This document shows, piece after piece, positions 6,645 to 14,093 of a DNA stretch of 38,007 nucleotides. Source of the stretch: Desulfosporosinus sp. (GTDB lineage Bacteria; Bacillota; Desulfitobacteriia; Desulfitobacteriales; Desulfitobacteriaceae); assembly GCA_031292055.1 (NCBI GenBank), contig JARLHV010000021.1:1-38007 (forward strand). The letters run 5' to 3'. The notes below the pieces were generated by a model. The model was not told where the DNA came from, did no database searches, and saw only the letters and a program-made list of their open reading frames with translations. The translations under genes were made by a program, and so were the position numbers. Every line of letters starts with the position of its first letter. Positions within the stretch are counted from its first letter, which is position 1.

Positions 6645-6881
6645 TTAATCTCTTTTCTTTGATACAAACTCTCCATCATGAGATAAAGTGTGAATTGTAT
6701 CTAATGAAATACCAGCAATTCCTACAGCTTCAAGGTAGGAATACGCATCGAAAACAGTCATTGTTGTTCCATTTTTCATGCTAAACGTGACGACATATTG
6801 ATTTATATTTTGAAAGTTTTCTTCCATCCAGTTAATTAAACCATTTATTGGTCCTGGAAATATACGTTTTACTTCGCTCAT
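6645..6881 (-). CDS. Conserved small phage protein (78 aa)
   Basis: The protein begins MSEVKRIFPGPINGLINWMEENFQN and ends SHDGEFVSKKRD, with predicted mixed helix and strand. I recognise the general type from prophage head modules but not a function. ATG 6881 lies right after the TAA of the upstream gene, which suits reinitiation; ATGs at 6899 and 6908 in the same frame would overlap that gene and have no better RBS. It ends at a terminator. Confidence 0.6.
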   Translation of the reverse strand: MSEVKRIFPGPINGLINWMEENFQNINQYVVTFSMKNGTTMTVFDAYSYLEAVGIAGISLDTIHTLSHDGEFVSKKRD

Positions 6882-6882
6882 C

Positions 6883-7140
6883 TTACGAAGTTTGGTCATC
6901 CGGTGCAATCAATGCGCTCGTACTAACTGGTGCATCTGTCTCCAGCCAATGCCAGGTTCCCGGACTATGATCAGCCGAATACCCAACTCCCCCAACGTAA
7001 TTAATCCCATTTAAATCCTCGAACACCTGTAAGTTCACAAATCCGCTGTCTTGATTATTAACTCTAACTACGATTGCCGCCATATGTTGTCCATTTTCAT
7101 TAACGTAGTGTACTGCTTTACCCTCGATTAATCCTGTCAT
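6883..7140 (-). CDS. Conserved small phage protein (85 aa)
   Basis: The sequence carries GKAVHYVNENGQHMAAIVVRV, VNLQVFEDLNG and SPGTWHWLE, a beta-rich layout seen in small proteins near phage head genes. No function is known to me. It starts at ATG 7140 (RBS AAAAGGTGG), overlapping the stop of the 40-aa gene upstream by ATGA. Confidence 0.65.
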   Translation of the reverse strand: MTGLIEGKAVHYVNENGQHMAAIVVRVNNQDSGFVNLQVFEDLNGINYVGGVGYSADHSPGTWHWLETDAPVSTSALIAPDDQTS

Positions 7141-7259
7141 GGTTTACCACCTTTTTTTGGAGTTGTTTTAGTTGTGGATTTTTTAGCACTACCTTTTGTT
7201 GGTGGAGCGCTGCTCATTAACATAGCCTTGAGTTTGCCCAATCCTTTAGCTTTAGCCAT
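7137..7259 (-). CDS. Short lysine-rich peptide gene between portal and head genes (40 aa)
   Basis: A 41-codon frame begins MAKAKGLGKLKAMLMSSAPP and ends in a lysine/threonine-rich tail finishing KKGGKP. It has an excellent RBS (AAAAGGAGGG, seven bases before ATG) located in the last codons of the portal gene. Its start overlaps the portal stop and its own stop overlaps the next start (ATGA), so it is embedded in a translationally coupled chain. About a third of its residues are basic, which could suit nucleic-acid or portal binding, but no family is recognised. Confidence 0.65.
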   Translation of the reverse strand: MAKAKGLGKLKAMLMSSAPPTKGSAKKSTTKTTPKKGGKP

Positions 7260-9486
7260 TTGGTTGCCCTCCTTTTAAGCTTTGCATTGCTTGTTCTAAT
7301 AACTGAGGATTTTGCATTAGGTGCATTAATTCGGGGTCTGACAGCTTAGAAACTAATGCTTGATGGGTAATCTGTGGTATCTGAGGCTGTTGGGGTTGTT
7401 GTTGTCCCTGTGATGCCAATGGTACGTTGCCATATACATTAGGGTTATTCTGAGCCAGGATGGACCAAGGTACACCTTGAGCGTCAGTATTAACCGGTTG
7501 CTGAATCTGTATGCCGATCTTCTGAGCCATTTGTACTTTAGCAGCTGCGTCAAGGTCTTTGTAGGCAATCGTGGTTTTGGGAATGCCCATTTGGAGATTG
7601 CTAAAGTATTGTTCGAGATATTGTTTAATCTCTTTACGATCAGGCAATTGCATAATATCAATCATCTGACAAACGATCTTGTAATTCTCCACGCCAATTT
7701 GCATATTAGCGATGGTTTCAGTGGCTGACAAGGTAAAAGCTTTGTTGTGCTCGATTCCATCACCTACGGCAACTGTCGTGTCAATGCGGGGATAATAGCC
7801 ATCTTTGTTGTATTGAGATGAATCGAACTTGAAGATAACAGGTCCCTTTGTCCTATCCATGTTTGGCGGTTGTATCGGTGGCGCTTGTTGCCCTGTCTGC
7901 TGCGCTTGCTGCTGCATTGCTTGCTGTTGCTGTGCATACTCGATTTGCTGTTCTTGGGACATCATCCCATTGGCTTGAATCTGTTGTTGTTCTTGGACAT
8001 CACCTTCAGCACCAAGAAAGATAAGACGGTTATCGTCATAGAATTCCAACGCTATCCAATCGATCAACTCATAAAGACACTCAAACCCTGCTGTTCTGTC
8101 AGCCTTTTTTAGTGATTGCCTTTGCTCTCCCTGCTGTTTAAGCTCGACAAGGCCACCGAGAGTTTTCACATTTGAAGGAGGTCCACCACCTTGATTAACA
8201 TCAAAATTGCCCACGACTTCTTTTATGTGATCTCGTATGAAGGTTATTGTATTTTCTAAGCCAGTATTCATTCCAGATAAGCCACCTAAACGCCGAACGT
8301 TGTTGATTTGTCCTGACTTAACCTTCCAAACTGCGCCAGGTACGTTTTCCATCTCGCTATCGTCAGAGAGTGCGTTTTCTTCCATGATCGTAATGTCATT
8401 GGCGTTGAAGGTATCGTTGAGAATTGAAAGGGCAAGTTCCCTGTCTGCTGTATCCACTAAATCAATGATTGGTGCAAGTTCTGAACGATCCCAAAATGAT
8501 TTATTGATCGGCACTTTGCAATACTTAACGAGTGGATAGAGTTTGTTTTGCAATCCGGTATTCACCCAATACTTAGGGATGTAACGGATTTCCCTGTTCC
8601 CAATTATGATAATACAAGCCATGTCACCGCTTTTCCATTGAACCTTTTCGGAGGTTGCAACGCCGTTTTCTGTGTATTCGTACGTGTCTTCTCCGTCAAA
8701 TGGTTGTCTGAACCAGTGTTCAATGACCTGGAGTGTGTCGGTCATGACATCATGAGTTGTGCTGTCGTAATAGATTTCCGTTTCGCTGTATAGGCCGTCT
8801 GTCGCAAGATCGAAGACAGTTATACCCAGGCGCTTGAGATCTGCCGCGAATACTCTACCAGCTTTGATTTTGTGCAGCCGATAAACATAGTCGATATATT
8901 CACAGTCATCTAACTCCAAGGCTGAAGGATCGGGAAAAATATTCGCCGGATCCGGATTACCAATGACGATCTTTCCCTGAGACTGACCATCTTGAAGGGA
9001 ATAATCATAGGCTACTTTCCAAAAGGCATTTCCAAGCTTATTGAGTTGGCGTTCATTCTCTGTATTCATGCCGTCAATCTGATTATCATCTATGATGTAC
9101 TGGACCACATATTGCCGCTGCTTGGCCTTCATGTTGTCGGTATCATCGTCTCTGCCGCTAAATTCGAAGTCTGGTATCTCGGGAATGATTTGAGATTCCA
9201 CATGAATGTATGGGTCTTGGATGACAGCCGGGATGAAGGGTAACCCTCGTTCCTGACAGCTCTCCTGAATCTCCATTTGTGTCTTGTGTCTTCCCTCGTA
9301 GTAATCGTTATACGTTAGCCATTTCGCTACTTGCTCCATACGTTGGTTTTTAGCGTAGGCATAAAGAAAACGCACAGTGTTAACTCGTGCGTCTGATGTG
9401 CTGTAGTCGTATAGGTTGCCTGTTTGGAGTTTGACCGATTCAAGCTTTTGCCGGACTGCTTTCTTGACCTTTTTTATTAGTCCCAT
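7252..9486 (-). CDS. Portal protein (P22 gp1-like)
   Basis: At 744 residues this is the size of P22-type portal proteins (725 aa in P22). The body carries the expected elements: NIFPDPSALELDDCEYIDYVYR, VIEHWFRQPFDGEDTYEY, LVKYCKVPINKSFWDRSELAPI. A Gln-rich region around residues 555-610 and another near the C-terminus resemble the extended barrel and tail of this class. The portal is the dodecameric DNA channel at the capsid vertex. The start is ATG 9486 (GCGAGGTGATAAC); upstream codons to 9537 overlap terL and lack an RBS. The following 40-aa gene overlaps its end. Confidence 0.88.
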   Translation of the reverse strand: MGLIKKVKKAVRQKLESVKLQTGNLYDYSTSDARVNTVRFLYAYAKNQRMEQVAKWLTYNDYYEGRHKTQMEIQESCQERGLPFIPAVIQDPYIHVESQIIPEIPDFEFSGRDDDTDNMKAKQRQYVVQYIIDDNQIDGMNTENERQLNKLGNAFWKVAYDYSLQDGQSQGKIVIGNPDPANIFPDPSALELDDCEYIDYVYRLHKIKAGRVFAADLKRLGITVFDLATDGLYSETEIYYDSTTHDVMTDTLQVIEHWFRQPFDGEDTYEYTENGVATSEKVQWKSGDMACIIIIGNREIRYIPKYWVNTGLQNKLYPLVKYCKVPINKSFWDRSELAPIIDLVDTADRELALSILNDTFNANDITIMEENALSDDSEMENVPGAVWKVKSGQINNVRRLGGLSGMNTGLENTITFIRDHIKEVVGNFDVNQGGGPPSNVKTLGGLVELKQQGEQRQSLKKADRTAGFECLYELIDWIALEFYDDNRLIFLGAEGDVQEQQQIQANGMMSQEQQIEYAQQQQAMQQQAQQTGQQAPPIQPPNMDRTKGPVIFKFDSSQYNKDGYYPRIDTTVAVGDGIEHNKAFTLSATETIANMQIGVENYKIVCQMIDIMQLPDRKEIKQYLEQYFSNLQMGIPKTTIAYKDLDAAAKVQMAQKIGIQIQQPVNTDAQGVPWSILAQNNPNVYGNVPLASQGQQQPQQPQIPQITHQALVSKLSDPELMHLMQNPQLLEQAMQSLKGGQPNG

Positions 9487-9499
9487 GTTATCACCTCGC

Positions 9500-10840
9500 T
9501 TACATCTTAGTCCTTGGTTTACGCTTGAGTTGGTCAATTAAGCGTTTTGGCATCTCTGGCTTCTTTGCACGCGCCGGGCATGGTCTACCAGCCACGAAAT
9601 ACCGAATTGCATCTACCGAATGAGTCAACTCGTGAGGTTCATTTGCAACATCATTAGGGTCTATCTCATCCCTTTGCACTTGCGGCAAACATCGAATGAG
9701 ATTGACGCAATTCTTGAAGATAACCAAGTTGGCTGTCAATATGCCTTGTTCGTCCTCGAACGGTGCTAACCATTCTTTGAGATTGTACCAACCCTGCACT
9801 CTGTCATTGATGGCCTTATCCAGCCATTCTCCGTTGTCTCCAAATATCTCCGCTGCGCTCTTTCCAGTCTCTTGCCGCCTATTCCATAAGTCTGGAGGAG
9901 CAAACTTTTGATATATTTTTTCTCCCCCATTGATCCTTTGAATTTCCTTCGCTGCGTCAGAGATAATGAGGTTACTTTGGTAGAGTTCTTTGTAAACGTA
10001 TGCCTTATTGTTATTGTCGGCAGTAACCCAATAGTTAGCCAGCATATCAAGCCCATAGTCTTTCGTGGTGTACCTCTTCCAATCATTTGGGATAACAAAC
10101 GGTTCAATAACGTGGATGTCGGTCCTAAACTCATCGAAATATGTCCCTCCTGGTATGCCGTATTCTCCAAGGCCAACGACTTTATAGCGGTCTGGATTAG
10201 TAAATTCTAAACCCTCAATCTTCTTGCGGTCCTGCTCGTCTAACCACTCATTGCATTTGTAGGTTGTAGTCAACGTAAACGTATCAGAATATTCATTGTC
10301 AAAGTATCTGTCCTTTGTCCAATGTGAGTTTACCCAAGGATTGTAAGTCAATGTGACTTGTTTCCAAAGTCCGTCAGGCATTTCACCACGAATGGATTCA
10401 TCAAACGTGTCAAAATCGTCAACGCTGTCTATCTCATAGGCTTCTTCGATCCACGCCCAACATAGTACGCCGACATCAACCGTCATGGATGTGAGCTTGA
10501 GAGGATCGTCGAAGCCGCGAAAAAGAATCTTCTGTCCGGTAGCTATGTAGGTGCATTCCAAGGGTGATAGGGTGAACTTCCATTTCTCAAATACGTCCAA
10601 CCGTTTAGCTGCCCATTTAAGCTGGGCAAACGTGCTGTCCTTGTGAGTGTTGAAGGTTTTACGGACAACAACGGCATTGGCCTTGCTGTGCTTCATGATG
10701 TGGTATATGAACCATAGGGCAGTTGTAACAGATTTTTTACTGCCGCGACCACCCTTTAAGACTCTGTAGCGATTCCTATTTCTCCAAAATGAACCATATC
10801 CTTTGCCGATGATTTCGGGAAGATTAACTTCCTTTTTCAT
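9500..10840 (-). CDS. terL: Terminase large subunit
   Basis: The 446-residue DNA-packaging motor has a Walker A-like GGRGSKKSV (30-38), an ATPase core with VVVRKTFNTHKDSTFAQLKWA, a Walker B region (VGVLCWAWIEEAYEI) and a C-terminal RNase H-like nuclease domain beginning at TTKDYGLDMLANYWV. Spacing and motifs suit the PBSX/Terminase_3 group. It follows terS after an 84-base spacer containing a 9-bp inverted repeat, and precedes the portal by 13 bases. Confidence 0.93.
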   Translation of the reverse strand: MKKEVNLPEIIGKGYGSFWRNRNRYRVLKGGRGSKKSVTTALWFIYHIMKHSKANAVVVRKTFNTHKDSTFAQLKWAAKRLDVFEKWKFTLSPLECTYIATGQKILFRGFDDPLKLTSMTVDVGVLCWAWIEEAYEIDSVDDFDTFDESIRGEMPDGLWKQVTLTYNPWVNSHWTKDRYFDNEYSDTFTLTTTYKCNEWLDEQDRKKIEGLEFTNPDRYKVVGLGEYGIPGGTYFDEFRTDIHVIEPFVIPNDWKRYTTKDYGLDMLANYWVTADNNNKAYVYKELYQSNLIISDAAKEIQRINGGEKIYQKFAPPDLWNRRQETGKSAAEIFGDNGEWLDKAINDRVQGWYNLKEWLAPFEDEQGILTANLVIFKNCVNLIRCLPQVQRDEIDPNDVANEPHELTHSVDAIRYFVAGRPCPARAKKPEMPKRLIDQLKRKPRTKM

Positions 10841-10904
10841 GGTTATTCACCACTTATGCAATAATTTTTGTTATAGGCGGGTGTATTTTGGCACTTCTGT
10901 GTAT

Positions 10905-10929
10905 ATTAATACATTTAGCATGTATTAAT
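10905..10929. repeat. Perfect 9-bp inverted repeat at the terS-terL junction
   Basis: ATTAATACA (10905-10913) and TGTATTAAT (10921-10929) are perfect complements around a 7-base loop, overlapping the terS stop codon. It has no T-run, so it is not a normal terminator. Its location would suit an mRNA stem between terS and terL or a protein-binding site; a packaging-site role is speculation. Confidence 0.7.
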
Positions 10930-11410
10930 CCTCTAATTTATCTTCGCCCTTGAAGACAACCATTGATCCATTAACCTCCAACTTGTCGGTAAACATACCT
11001 AAGTGTTTGCCAAGAAGCTCTAAGGCCTTTATCTTATCGGCCATTTTGATTTCGCGTTCAGATATTTCACCATCAAAGTATTTTACCTTAACGGATGCGA
11101 TAGACGCTGAATCGTCTCTATTTACTCCATCTGCTACCGTAGCATCTCTAAAGTTAATCACATCAGCAGGGTTAACTAGTGCGATTCTAGCTAATTCTTT
11201 TATGACTCGATCAGCATTTATGCCAGTTCTTTTTGACTGTTCAGCTATTGCTTTGTCTACATGTGCGCGAATACTAATGTTTGCTAAGAGTTGACTTCCT
11301 TGCTCATTGGCTGTCTTAGGAGAATATCCAGCACGAATGGCCGCTTGCGTAGCATTCAAGTCTATAAGATATTCCTGTATAAATCTTTCCTGCTTCGCCG
11401 TTAAAGCCAT
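10925..11410 (-). CDS. terS: Terminase small subunit
   Basis: The sequence LTAKQERFIQEYLIDLNATQAAIRAGYS with SPKTANEQGSQLLAN is the signature N-terminal DNA-binding helix-turn-helix of the Terminase_2 family. The rest is an oligomerisation region (RVIKELARIALVNPADVINF, KIKALELLGKHLGMF). It recognises phage DNA and recruits TerL. ATG 11410, behind GGAGGTGGCACGA, is chosen over an upstream codon at 11425. Length (161 aa) is normal. Confidence 0.93.
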   Translation of the reverse strand: MALTAKQERFIQEYLIDLNATQAAIRAGYSPKTANEQGSQLLANISIRAHVDKAIAEQSKRTGINADRVIKELARIALVNPADVINFRDATVADGVNRDDSASIASVKVKYFDGEISEREIKMADKIKALELLGKHLGMFTDKLEVNGSMVVFKGEDKLED

Positions 11411-11432
11411 TCGTGCCACCTCCAAAAATCTT

Positions 11433-11627
11433 TTAATCTAATCTTATTCCCCATTTTTGACGCATAAGGCTCTCAAATTTGGCGAATTTTACGCTAGTTT
11501 CATATTCTTCAAGTAAAGTGAGATGTTCCGCACACTGGATACCTATCCCCTTGGCGCAGTTCGAGCAGCCTTCCTTCATCTCAGGTCTTCTTGCGTCATA
11601 ATGTCTGCATCGTGGTTGCTTATCCAT
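11433..11627 (-). CDS. Small cysteine-containing phage protein (64 aa)
   Basis: Cysteines C7, C21, C24 and C32 (CxxC in GCSNCAKG) suggest a bound zinc. The C-terminal half is helical and charged. It starts behind GAGGTGTGAGCA directly after the preceding gene and ends 22 bases before terS. No known family is recognised; a nucleic-acid-binding helper of the packaging module is possible. Confidence 0.55.
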   Translation of the reverse strand: MDKQPRCRHYDARRPEMKEGCSNCAKGIGIQCAEHLTLLEEYETSVKFAKFESLMRQKWGIRLD

Positions 11628-11630
11628 TGC

Positions 11631-11966
11631 TCACACCTCCGATACGTACTTAACTATTGTCTGTAGTGCGTTTACTTGTGCCATGATTGCCTTTAAGCTA
11701 TCCCTGCCACTGGTGTACTTAGCTTCCGCCAGGTCCCTGGAAAACTTAAGCTCCGAGGTATTGCCCCTAGCTATGTCGGGGATCAGTGTCACACTCATGC
11801 CTTCGAGCTTAAGCTTTACTATCTCTTTGGCTAATGAACTCCTATACGCTTGTTCCGCCTCCGCCATTGCCTTAGCTAGCATAAAAAGCGCATCAGCTCC
11901 TTTACTGAGCCTTTGCGCTGCTTGGTGTATTTCCTGGGTGATAGATTGAAGTTCTATTGCAATCAC
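11631..11966 (-). CDS. Conserved helical phage protein upstream of terS (111 aa)
   Basis: The protein is mostly helical (EIHQAAQRLSKGADALFMLAKAMAEAEQAYRSSLAKEI split by a short LEGMSVTLIPDIARG loop), a pattern seen in small proteins near the terminase genes of other Firmicute phages. The start is unclear: GTG 11966 overlaps the only ribosome-binding-like GCGAGGTG, and no other standard start follows at suitable spacing. It is the first gene after the late-leader terminator. Confidence 0.6.
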   Translation of the reverse strand: MIAIELQSITQEIHQAAQRLSKGADALFMLAKAMAEAEQAYRSSLAKEIVKLKLEGMSVTLIPDIARGNTSELKFSRDLAEAKYTSGRDSLKAIMAQVNALQTIVKYVSEV

Positions 11967-11980
11967 CTCGCATTTTGGGC

Positions 11981-12009
11981 ATAAGAAAAGACCGCGTGGC
12001 GTGCGGTCT
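11981..12009 (-). terminator. Leader terminator ahead of the late genes
   Basis: AGACCGC (11989-11995) pairs with GCGGTCT (12003-12009); on the minus strand TTTTC follows. It lies downstream of a likely promoter and upstream of the first late gene, so late transcription must pass it. Confidence 0.8.
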
Positions 12010-12021
12010 GATTGAAGAGTC

Positions 12022-12085
12022 TCAAGGATAGTAGTTCTAACACCCTTGACAATATAATTATAACACCCTATAAAGTAAAATGTTC
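12022..12085 (-). promoter_or_regulatory. Candidate late promoter with 5' hairpin
   Basis: On the minus strand TGTTATAAT is an extended -10 (TATAAT at 12062-12057). The -35 region is poor, as is common for activator-dependent phage late promoters. The predicted start near 12050 falls at the base of a hairpin (TCAAGG 12022-12027 with CCTTGA 12044-12049), and the leader terminator follows. It lies directly after the RinA-like activator gene. Promoter strength and activator dependence are inferred. Confidence 0.5.
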
Positions 12086-12092
12086 CTGGAAT

Positions 12093-12503
12093 TTAATCTA
12101 AAAATGGATTGAGCAGATGCTTTTGGGTTGCCATCAATACAATATAAAATATCAAATTGTCCTTCCACGCGTAACAAAGACTTTGGCTTATGTGTAATTC
12201 GTCCGCTACATGCGTAACTCGTTTATGCTCGAAGTATATCCCCTTAACTAACGCCCTATATTCTCCTGGCATCTTGGGGATCATTTCCGTTATGAGATCC
12301 GTCCATCCTGTTTCTAGCTGTGCTAATCTCATGCCCTTGCTTTGTGTTGTATTTCCCATTTCACCGCCTGAGACAGAAACGTCGGGATAGTGGGAGCCGT
12401 TCATTATGTCGTCGCGCTGCTCATTCAGTGTTTTCATGTTCTGAGGATAAGCGTATAGCTCACTTTCTATTTTCCGTACAATCTGCTTAGATATTAATGC
12501 CAT
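12093..12503 (-). CDS. RinA/ArpU-like late transcriptional activator
   Basis: The 136-residue protein has the architecture of RinA-family phage regulators: an N-terminal helical part (VRKIESELYAYPQNMKTLNE) and a sigma-like C-terminal helix-turn-helix, VTHVADELHISQSLCYAWKDNL. Such proteins switch on the packaging and structural genes. Position supports it: last gene before the late promoter and terminase module. The start follows GAGGAGGATAAGGTAAG. Confidence 0.8.
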   Translation of the reverse strand: MALISKQIVRKIESELYAYPQNMKTLNEQRDDIMNGSHYPDVSVSGGEMGNTTQSKGMRLAQLETGWTDLITEMIPKMPGEYRALVKGIYFEHKRVTHVADELHISQSLCYAWKDNLIFYIVLMATQKHLLNPFLD

Positions 12504-12607
12504 CTTACCTTATCCTCCTCTAACTTTTCCTGTTGATTTACTTCAGGCATAGGGATGTACTTTTCCCAGAGGATTTTAATACGCCGAACTATCTCTACAT
12601 CGGTCAT
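12494..12607 (-). CDS. Short ORF coupling HNH gene to the late activator (37 aa)
   Basis: The frame begins MTDVEIVRRIKILWEKYIPM and ends EEDKVRWH. Its ATG overlaps the HNH stop (ATGA at 12607-12604) and its stop lies ten bases inside the RinA-like gene; its last codons hold the activator's RBS. It reads as an amphipathic helix with a charged tail. Support is the double overlap and fully used spacing; there is no recognised family, and it might act only as a coupling peptide. Confidence 0.5.
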   Translation of the reverse strand: MTDVEIVRRIKILWEKYIPMPEVNQQEKLEEDKVRWH

Positions 12608-13065
12608 ACATTTAACCGTTGACAACTATTTATAAGCTGTTCATCCCTGCACCCAGTTACCTTTGCAAGTTCTTGCATCATTGCCGCATATTCTGGGTAA
12701 TACTTTCGTTGCCATTCTTCGAGCCATTTTTGTTTGAAGTTATTGCCATTCGATCCGTGAATTGAATTAACCCCCATTGTGTGACAAGCTACGCAAACTA
12801 ACACTACGTTCTCTATTCGCTGAAGATACTCAGGTGCATATCCTGTGCTTTGCCTGATGATATGGTGGTGCTGTTGTGCTATCCCTCCACACACTACACA
12901 GGTTCCTGCATCCCTTTCTTCTGCTTGCTTGTAAGCGATTACCCTAAGCCTTTCATTCCGAGATCCCTTTGGTCTGCTTGGTTTTTGCTTTCTGCTCGTT
13001 GGTCTTTTCTTTGGTAAACCGAGTTGGTCCCAAAACGCGGTAGTTTGTTCTCTCGTTTTTTCCAC
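12604..13065 (-). CDS. HNH endonuclease (5' end possibly frameshifted)
   Basis: A basic N-terminal arm (KKRPTSRKQKPSRPKGSRNE) leads to an HNH domain: CVVCGG (C56, C59), the histidines in QQHHHII, then LVCVACH (C91, C94, H95) and a final H103. Phage HNH proteins of this kind often assist terminase or cut DNA. GTG 13065 is the first standard start in frame but has no RBS. The frame stays open upstream to 13140, where an ATG (13141) overlapping the previous gene's stop lies one base out of frame. A six-A run (minus strand, 13099-13094) could have gained one base; removing it would give a coupled full-length protein. Confidence 0.75.
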   Translation of the reverse strand: MEKTREQTTAFWDQLGLPKKRPTSRKQKPSRPKGSRNERLRVIAYKQAEERDAGTCVVCGGIAQQHHHIIRQSTGYAPEYLQRIENVVLVCVACHTMGVNSIHGSNGNNFKQKWLEEWQRKYYPEYAAMMQELAKVTGCRDEQLINSCQRLNV

Positions 13066-13137
13066 TAGATCAGGGAACCGTTTGTAGACTGGCTTTTTTG
13101 GGTGCTGATGCTTGCTTTTTCTTTGCGTGGGAATAGG

Positions 13138-13440
13138 TCATTCCCCCTTTACGTCAAATACTTCAATCCTTTTTAGTTCCATTTCCCCTAACGACATGAT
13201 TACGTAGCCAGGCGCGCAAAATTGTTTATGATCCAGCAAATAGGTCACGACCTTAATTATTTCATCACCACTGTATTGCAACGTATGAGGCAACCATTCT
13301 TGCAAAACAAGCGTATCTCCAACTTGGTAATCCCTGTCATTAATTCTTGACTCAAATGTTTTTTCTCCTGATTTGACTGCTTTGAAAAATTCAGGAGTTG
13401 CTTTCAGATAATGAGTTTTTCTCTTATTATCCATTCGCAT
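13138..13440 (-). CDS. DUF3850 (ASCH-like) protein
   Basis: The 100-residue protein matches DUF3850: THYLKATPEFFKAVKSGEKTFESRIND, then YQVGDTLVLQEW and VTYLLDHKQF, ending APGYVIMSLG. The fold belongs to the ASCH superfamily, proposed to bind RNA or modified bases; the phage role is unknown. ATG 13440 overlaps the rusA stop (TGATG) and follows GGGAGG; a second ATG six bases on is also possible. Its stop overlaps a downstream ATG (ATGA). Confidence 0.85.
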   Translation of the reverse strand: MRMDNKRKTHYLKATPEFFKAVKSGEKTFESRINDRDYQVGDTLVLQEWLPHTLQYSGDEIIKVVTYLLDHKQFCAPGYVIMSLGEMELKRIEVFDVKGE

Positions 13441-13841
13441 CAATCCTCCCACTCCGTTATCCATACCTCAGTCCTTGGGTTCTTCCCGTCAACTTTAAAC
13501 TCTGGTTGTGGCAACCTTAGTACCTTGAAATTGTCCTCTGCGATAATCCCCGACTTTCTGAGTCCGTCTAAAAGAAACTTAGGAGCATAATTGTCTGGAT
13601 CTCTTCGCCGGTTATCCCTGAAGAAATAAACAAGCCTAACTTCTGCCTTTTCGATCCGGGGTATCTTGTAGGCCATCGCCAGAAGCCGAAGATTATTTGT
13701 CATTTCCTCGACTAACGCATGACGCACTCTCCAGTGTTTACGCGACCATACGTTTAGGCTTGGGGGAAGTTCAGGGATGCAGATCCATATGGAGAGTGGA
13801 GGCTCAGGGTTTACCAGAGCGTCCCATTTACTCATCCTCAT
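13440..13841 (-). CDS. rusA: RusA-like Holliday junction resolvase
   Basis: The fold and catalytic residues of RusA are visible: PPSLNVWSRKHWRVR near the N-terminus, then RRRDPDNYAPKFLLDGLRKSGII with D81, D83, N84 and K88, and AEDNFKVL with D103. It cuts branched DNA before or during packaging. Length (133 aa) is normal. Its ATG overlaps the stop of the upstream zinc-protein gene by ATGA, and its stop overlaps the next gene. Confidence 0.92.
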   Translation of the reverse strand: MRMSKWDALVNPEPPLSIWICIPELPPSLNVWSRKHWRVRHALVEEMTNNLRLLAMAYKIPRIEKAEVRLVYFFRDNRRRDPDNYAPKFLLDGLRKSGIIAEDNFKVLRLPQPEFKVDGKNPRTEVWITEWED

Positions 13842-14074
13842 TTTCCCCTTTCGGTATTTCTATCGCACCAGTAAAAACATCCAGCAATTAAAGCACCGAT
13901 CATATGCTTTCCGGTTAACTCACATTTCCCATTGGGTAATTCCTTTAGAAATCCTAATTCCTTTTCAAATTTTCCCAAGGGGAGAAGATGGCCACAGTTG
14001 CCACACTTTTTATTAATTTGTTCAGCAGTCTTCACCCCCCCCGAATCTATCTTCATTTGCTCCACTTTTCTCAT
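13838..14074 (-). CDS. Small zinc-binding-type protein (78 aa)
   Basis: Cysteines C24, C27, C51, C66 and C70 (KKCGNCG, NGKCELTG, GCFYWCDRN) form a treble-clef-like pattern also found in small phage proteins placed before rusA. It probably binds zinc. Start at 14074; an internal ATG at residue 7 is also preceded by a weak RBS. No biochemical role is known to me. Confidence 0.65.
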   Translation of the reverse strand: MRKVEQMKIDSGGVKTAEQINKKCGNCGHLLPLGKFEKELGFLKELPNGKCELTGKHMIGALIAGCFYWCDRNTERGK

Positions 14075-14093
14075 GGCTTGTCCACTTCCTTAA

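Noticed and set aside
7870..8112. Plus-strand leucine-rich open frame inside the portal gene
   Set aside because: It is the complement of the portal's Gln-rich codons and has no ribosome-binding site.
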